Source: an uncultured Paracoccaceae bacterium (GTDB lineage: Bacteria > Pseudomonadota > Alphaproteobacteria > Rhodobacterales > Rhodobacteraceae). From it: a DNA stretch of 8,611 nt. Where the stretch lies: the NCBI GenBank assembly GCA_913054485.1, contig CAJXHQ010000100.1, forward strand, positions 1 to 8,611, given 5' to 3'. Of this stretch, positions 5,778 to 8,611 are shown in pieces. The notes beneath the pieces were generated by a model that saw nothing but the letters and a program-made list of their open reading frames with translations, had not been told where the DNA came from and ran no database searches. Within the stretch, counting starts at the first letter, position 1; every line of letters starts with the position of its first letter. The translations under genes and the position numbers were made by a program.

Positions 5778-6271
5778 CAGTTGGAACCGTCCGGGTTCAG
5801 CACCGTGGTCACGCGGCCGTCCATCTGCGCGCTGCCGTTGGTCAGGTTCACCACCAGGCGGTTCGAGGCCACGGTATTGCCTTGCTGGCTGACCAGGACG
5901 TTTCCGGTGAGGACCATGGTGCCGCTGTCGATGGTGTATTCTGCCTTGTCGGCCTCAGCCGCGTCCGGGCCGTTCACCAGAACCACATTGCCGGTGGCCT
6001 CCAGGCGGTCGATGCCGCTTTGTCCGGTTTTGTAAACCACCTGAACCTGATCCGCGGCCAGTTTCATGACGCCCTGGACAACAACCACATTGCCGAGAAA
6101 GACGGCGGTTCCGTCTGCCTGGCTGACGTCCAGCGCATCCGAGGTCACCTCCACCGGCAAAGAGGGGTCAGCCTCTGCCGCGCCGAACGCCACAATGCCT
6201 GCCTGCGCCAGCGCCGCAATGGGGCACAGGGTTATTGCAAGGCTTGTTATGGCAACGCGGAGAAGAGGCAC
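5777..6271 (-). CDS. lptA: LPS transport periplasmic protein LptA
   Basis: This 164-residue periplasmic protein is thought to form the beta-jellyroll bridge that carries lipopolysaccharide from LptC to the outer-membrane LptD/E complex. A signal peptide is clear: MPLLR, a hydrophobic core (about 6-22), and cleavage near ALAQA (20-24). The mature part shows the OstA/LptA repeat pattern: [25 protein letters not shown] (38-62), the [10 protein letters not shown] strand (71-80), [11 protein letters not shown] (90-100) and [22 protein letters not shown]. The start codon is GTG, two bases after the lptC stop; a stop codon shortly upstream in frame rules out a much longer form. No strong Shine-Dalgarno is seen, so it probably relies on coupling to lptC. 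Confidence 0.92.
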   Translation of the reverse strand: MPLLRVAITSLAITLCPIAALAQAGIVAFGAAEADPSLPVEVTSDALDVSQADGTAVFLGNVVVVQGVMKLAADQVQVVYKTGQSGIDRLEATGNVVLVNGPDAAEADKAEYTIDSGTMVLTGNVLVSQQGNTVASNRLVVNLTNGSAQMDGRVTTVLNPDGSN

Positions 6272-6273
6272 TT

Positions 6274-6879
6274 TTAGTCCGGGCTTTCACTTTTTGTGGG
6301 AACGTATACCAGTTTAACGCCGTTATTGAATAGCATATGCATCGGGCCGCCTTGAAATTTGGTTTCCAGGCGCATGTTTCCTGCAGACAAATTTCCGATT
6401 TCGCCCTCTGCTTGTACCGGGCCCGGGCTATGTGCGCTGAGGCCGCTCAACTCGGCTTCGAGCAGCCCGGAACGCACCGTCAGCCCGGCGTCCGACGCAA
6501 TCACCACATCGCCGCTGAAGCGGGCGCTGTCATTGCCCGGATCCAAGGAGCCGCTGTCCGAGGTGAAGGTGATCGTACCGCTGGTGTGTGAGCGCAATTC
6601 GGCGTGCAGCCCCTCGGCCGACGGCGTGTCATCGCCGCTGCCGGGCCGGGCGGCCTGGGCGGTGATGGTCAGCTGCTCGCCGTTGCGGGTGGTGCCGGAA
6701 AAGTAAGCGCCGGTCATTTGCTGATTGCGCAGACGGTCTTCGATTTCGGTGCGGGCGAAGGGAATGGCGGTGTCCACCTTCGTGCTGCGCGCCACCAGGA
6801 ACAGGGTGCCCAGCAGCGCCAGGGCTGCCAGAGGCAGCAGCACTTTCAGCCAGGAAACGATGCGGGAATAGCCGTCCAT
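6274..6879 (-). CDS. lptC: LPS export system protein LptC
   Basis: This 201-residue bitopic inner-membrane protein of the LptB2FGC complex hands lipopolysaccharide to LptA. It has one N-terminal membrane anchor (about 10-30, WLKVLLPLAALALLGTLFLV) and then a periplasmic beta-rich LptC domain. Within it, ARTEIEDRLRNQQMTGAYFSG (42-62) and the repeated 'sGdv.i.sd.gl.v.sgllea' pattern near 122-145 fit the family. The sequence is divergent from enterobacterial LptC, as usual in alphaproteobacteria, so position between kdsD and lptA supports the call. ATG 6879 has GGAGG (6888-6892) 8 nt upstream, and the kdsD stop lies 15 nt away. In enterobacteria kdsC would sit between kdsD and lptC; it is missing here. 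Confidence 0.88.
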   Translation of the reverse strand: MDGYSRIVSWLKVLLPLAALALLGTLFLVARSTKVDTAIPFARTEIEDRLRNQQMTGAYFSGTTRNGEQLTITAQAARPGSGDDTPSAEGLHAELRSHTSGTITFTSDSGSLDPGNDSARFSGDVVIASDAGLTVRSGLLEAELSGLSAHSPGPVQAEGEIGNLSAGNMRLETKFQGGPMHMLFNNGVKLVYVPTKSESPD

Positions 6880-6894
6880 CCCGGGCCCCTCCGG

Positions 6895-7863
6895 TCAGCC
6901 CAGGCCTGCGCGCAGGCAGTCGTGGATGTGCAGCAGCCCTTCGGGCTTGCCGCCGTTTTCAGGGTCCACCACAAAGAGACAGGTGATCTTGCGCTGGTTC
7001 ATCACGCCCACTGCTTCTTCTGCCATGGCGCCAGGGGGGATGGTGGTGGGGCCCTCGGTCATGACGCTGGCAGCAGATTTCTCCAGCAGCCCGTCCATGT
7101 GGCGGCGCAGGTCGCCGTCGGTGATGATGCCCTGCAGGCGGCCGTCGGCATCCGCAACACCGGCAACACCAAAGCCCTTCTGGCTGATCTCGATCAGCAC
7201 ATCCGCCATCGGCGTATCCGCGGCAACCAGCGGTAGCGCATCATCGCTGTGCATCAGGTCGCGCACTTTTGACAGCTGCGCGCCAAGCTTGCCGCCGGGA
7301 TGGAAGTCGCGGAAGTTCTCGGGGCGGAAATCGCGGTGTTTCATCAGTGCGATCGCCAGCGCGTCGCCCATCGCCAGGGTCAGCGTGGTCGAGATCGAGG
7401 GCACCATGCCGAAGCCGCAGGCCTCGCCCATGGCGGGGATCTGCAGGTGCACGTCGGCCTGGGTCATCAGAGTGCTTTCCATCTTGCTGGAGAGTCCGAT
7501 GAGCGGGATGCCGAAGCGGCGGGTGTAGGTCAGCAGGTTGACCACCTCGGGCGCCTCGCCGGAATTGGAGATTGCCAGCACCACGTCGCCCTTGGACAGC
7601 ATGCCGAGATCACCGTGGCTGGCCTCGGCCGGGTGCACGAAATAGGCCGGCGTGCCGGTGGAGGCGAGGGTGGCGGCGATCTTGTGGCCGATATGGCCGG
7701 ACTTGCCGATGCCGCTGATGATGACGCGGCCGGTGGCGTCCAGGATCATTTGCACCGCTTCGGCAAAGCGGTGATCAAAGCTGCCGGCCAGGGCATCCAG
7801 GGCGCGGGCTTCGTCGGTGGCCACCTGGCGGGCGGTGACGAGGAATTTTTCGTGATCGGTCAT
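6895..7863 (-). CDS. kdsD: Arabinose-5-phosphate isomerase KdsD (KpsF/GutQ family)
   Basis: This 322-residue enzyme interconverts ribulose-5-phosphate and arabinose-5-phosphate, the first committed step to Kdo for lipopolysaccharide. An SIS sugar-isomerase domain (about 35-170) carries GIGKSGHIG (51-59) and ISNSGEAPE (98-106). Two CBS domains follow (about 203-260 and 265-320, with VMTEGPTTI). The residues matching the E. coli KdsD active site (K59, E111, E152, H193) are K54, E106, E147 and H188, a constant offset of five, so it should be active. The ATG overlaps the rnd stop (ATGA, 7860-7863). It lies directly upstream of lptC, linking Kdo precursor supply to LPS export. Confidence 0.95.
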   Translation of the reverse strand: MTDHEKFLVTARQVATDEARALDALAGSFDHRFAEAVQMILDATGRVIISGIGKSGHIGHKIAATLASTGTPAYFVHPAEASHGDLGMLSKGDVVLAISNSGEAPEVVNLLTYTRRFGIPLIGLSSKMESTLMTQADVHLQIPAMGEACGFGMVPSISTTLTLAMGDALAIALMKHRDFRPENFRDFHPGGKLGAQLSKVRDLMHSDDALPLVAADTPMADVLIEISQKGFGVAGVADADGRLQGIITDGDLRRHMDGLLEKSAASVMTEGPTTIPPGAMAEEAVGVMNQRKITCLFVVDPENGGKPEGLLHIHDCLRAGLG

Positions 7864-8474
7864 GAGTGGGCAAAGATATCCGTTTCGGGCCAGCCGGTGA
7901 GATCCAGGATGGCGCGGGTGGGGAGGAAGCGGAAGCAGGCTTCGGCAATGCCGGTGCGGCCTTCGCGGGCCAAACGCCTGTCCAGTTCTGCACGCAAGCG
8001 GTGCAGGTGGAGAACATCCGAGGCGGCATAATCCAGCTGCGCCGGGGTCAGCTCATCCGCGCCCCAGTCGCTCATCTGCTGCTGCTTGGAGATATCCACG
8101 CCGATCAGTTCGTGCGTGAGATTCCGGAGGCCGTGGCGGTCGGTATAGGTGCGCACCAGGCGGCTGGCGATCTTGGTGCAATAGACCGGGGCCGCCAGCG
8201 CGCCGAAAGCATGATACATGGCGGCGATGTCGAAACGGCCGAAGTGGAACAGCTTCACCACCGCCGGATCTTCCAGCATGCGGCAGAGGTTCGGGGCTTC
8301 AGCCTGGCCTTTTTCGATCTGCACGATATGGGCATTGCCGTCGCCGCCGGACATCTGCACCACGCAGAGCCGGTCGCGGTGCGGGTTCAGCCCCATGGTC
8401 TCGCAGTCGATGGCAACGGCCGGTCCGAGGTCGAGCCCGTCCGGCAGGTCGTTTTTGTAGAGATAGTTTGCCAA
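7860..8474 (-). CDS. rnd: Short ribonuclease D (DEDDy 3'-5' exoribonuclease without HRDC domains)
   Basis: This 204-residue exonuclease probably trims 3' ends of tRNA precursors and other small RNAs. The DEDDy motifs are complete: AIDCETMG (21-28; D23, E25), FHFGRFD (76-82; D82), and YAASD (149-153; Y149, D153). E. coli RNase D is about 375 residues because of two C-terminal HRDC domains; these are absent, as in the single-domain alphaproteobacterial forms. The start is TTG at 8474 with AAGGGGA (8480-8486) 5 nt upstream; no ATG or GTG gives the conserved MANYLYKNDLP opening. Its stop overlaps the kdsD start, so it heads the LPS gene block. A tRNA gene lies 116 bp upstream on the same strand. 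The wider exonuclease family is certain; true RNase D versus a related single-domain enzyme is less so. Confidence 0.9.
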   Translation of the reverse strand: MANYLYKNDLPDGLDLGPAVAIDCETMGLNPHRDRLCVVQMSGGDGNAHIVQIEKGQAEAPNLCRMLEDPAVVKLFHFGRFDIAAMYHAFGALAAPVYCTKIASRLVRTYTDRHGLRNLTHELIGVDISKQQQMSDWGADELTPAQLDYAASDVLHLHRLRAELDRRLAREGRTGIAEACFRFLPTRAILDLTGWPETDIFAHS

Positions 8475-8518
8475 GGCAATCCCCTTCGGTTCGGCGCTCG
8501 CACGGGTCGTTTGTCCGG

Positions 8519-8547
8519 GAGATAGGGGTTTTGCGCGGCAAACTCAA
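8519..8547 (-). promoter_or_regulatory. Possible promoter for rnd-kdsD-lptCAB
   Basis: On the - strand, TTGAGT (8547-8542) and TATCTC (8524-8519) are separated by 17 bp in the gap between the tRNA end and rnd. The -10 box matches TATAAT at only three of six positions. A better -10-like TATAGT lies at 8583-8578, right after the tRNA, but has no good -35. The operon may also be read from the tRNA promoter outside the window. Confidence 0.25.
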
Positions 8548-8590
8548 CGTCTGCTGCTGCCGGCGGCGGTTGTTTGACTATAGGGGGATA

Positions 8591-8611
8591 TGGTGCCCAG
8601 GAGAGGACTCG
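8591..8611 (-). tRNA. tRNA gene, 3' end only, probably tRNA-Leu (cut by window edge)
   Basis: The last 21 bases on the - strand read as the end of a tRNA: CGAGT (T-loop positions 56-60), CCTCT (3' T-stem), CCTGGGC (3' acceptor strand), A73 and an encoded CCA at 8593-8591. The acceptor 5' strand outside the window should be GCCCAGG. This ending, with discriminator A, matches what I recall for alphaproteobacterial tRNA-Leu genes; the anticodon is not visible. No clear T-rich terminator follows. Confidence 0.8.

Noticed and set aside
4875..6035. Long open frame on the + strand over lptB and lptA
   Set aside because: It is antisense to two well-supported genes and has no recognisable motif or ribosome-binding site.
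1..8611. Mobile elements, CRISPR array, toxin-antitoxin or phage genes
   Set aside because: No transposase, integrase, evenly spaced direct repeats or small toxin-like pairs were seen on either strand; apart from the glycan cassette, the window is core metabolism.

Overview
The window reads as a GC-rich chromosomal segment of an alphaproteobacterium, most likely the Roseobacter group of the Rhodobacterales (Leisingera/Phaeobacter/Ruegeria-like). This rests on protein features recognised by eye and from memory: the GT2 - GT14 - NodH-like sulfotransferase trio, the hpf, lpt and kdsD proteins, a short RNase D, and a GC-rich intergenic element typical of the group. No search was run.

Left part (1-3594, + strand): three genes joined by 4-nt ATGA overlaps. 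They are the 3' end of a family 2 glycosyltransferase-like gene, a GT14 (core-2/I-branching 'Branch') glycosyltransferase with a long uncharacterised C-terminal region, and a two-domain sulfotransferase. In the sulfotransferase the second domain looks catalytically degenerate. Together they suggest synthesis and sulfation of a surface or secreted glycan; the substrate cannot be read from sequence. A 10-bp perfect hairpin sits over the last stop codon. It is followed by a GC-rich palindromic repeat in the convergent gap to ptsN.

Right part (3683-8474, - strand): reading leftward from the right edge, the order is rnd (RNase D) - kdsD - lptC - lptA - lptB, then a 257-bp regulatory gap, then hpf - ptsN. 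The first five are tightly packed (overlaps of 4 and 1 nt, gaps of 15 and 2 nt) and join Kdo precursor synthesis to the LPS transport bridge and its ATPase. Except for rnd, this is the classic proteobacterial kdsD-kdsC-lptCAB-rpoN-hpf-ptsN cluster, but kdsC and rpoN are missing. Where rpoN would lie there is a sigma70-like promoter, a 14-bp palindrome just upstream of it, and a roughly 160-nt structured leader before hpf. A further strong hairpin separates hpf from ptsN.

At the extreme right edge (8591-8611, - strand) lies the 3' end of a tRNA gene (T arm, acceptor strand and encoded CCA), most like tRNA-Leu and cut by the window boundary. Most of the window is core housekeeping. The points most worth a second look are the structured hpf leader with two mutually exclusive folds, the rpoN-less gene order, and the pseudo-sulfotransferase domain.
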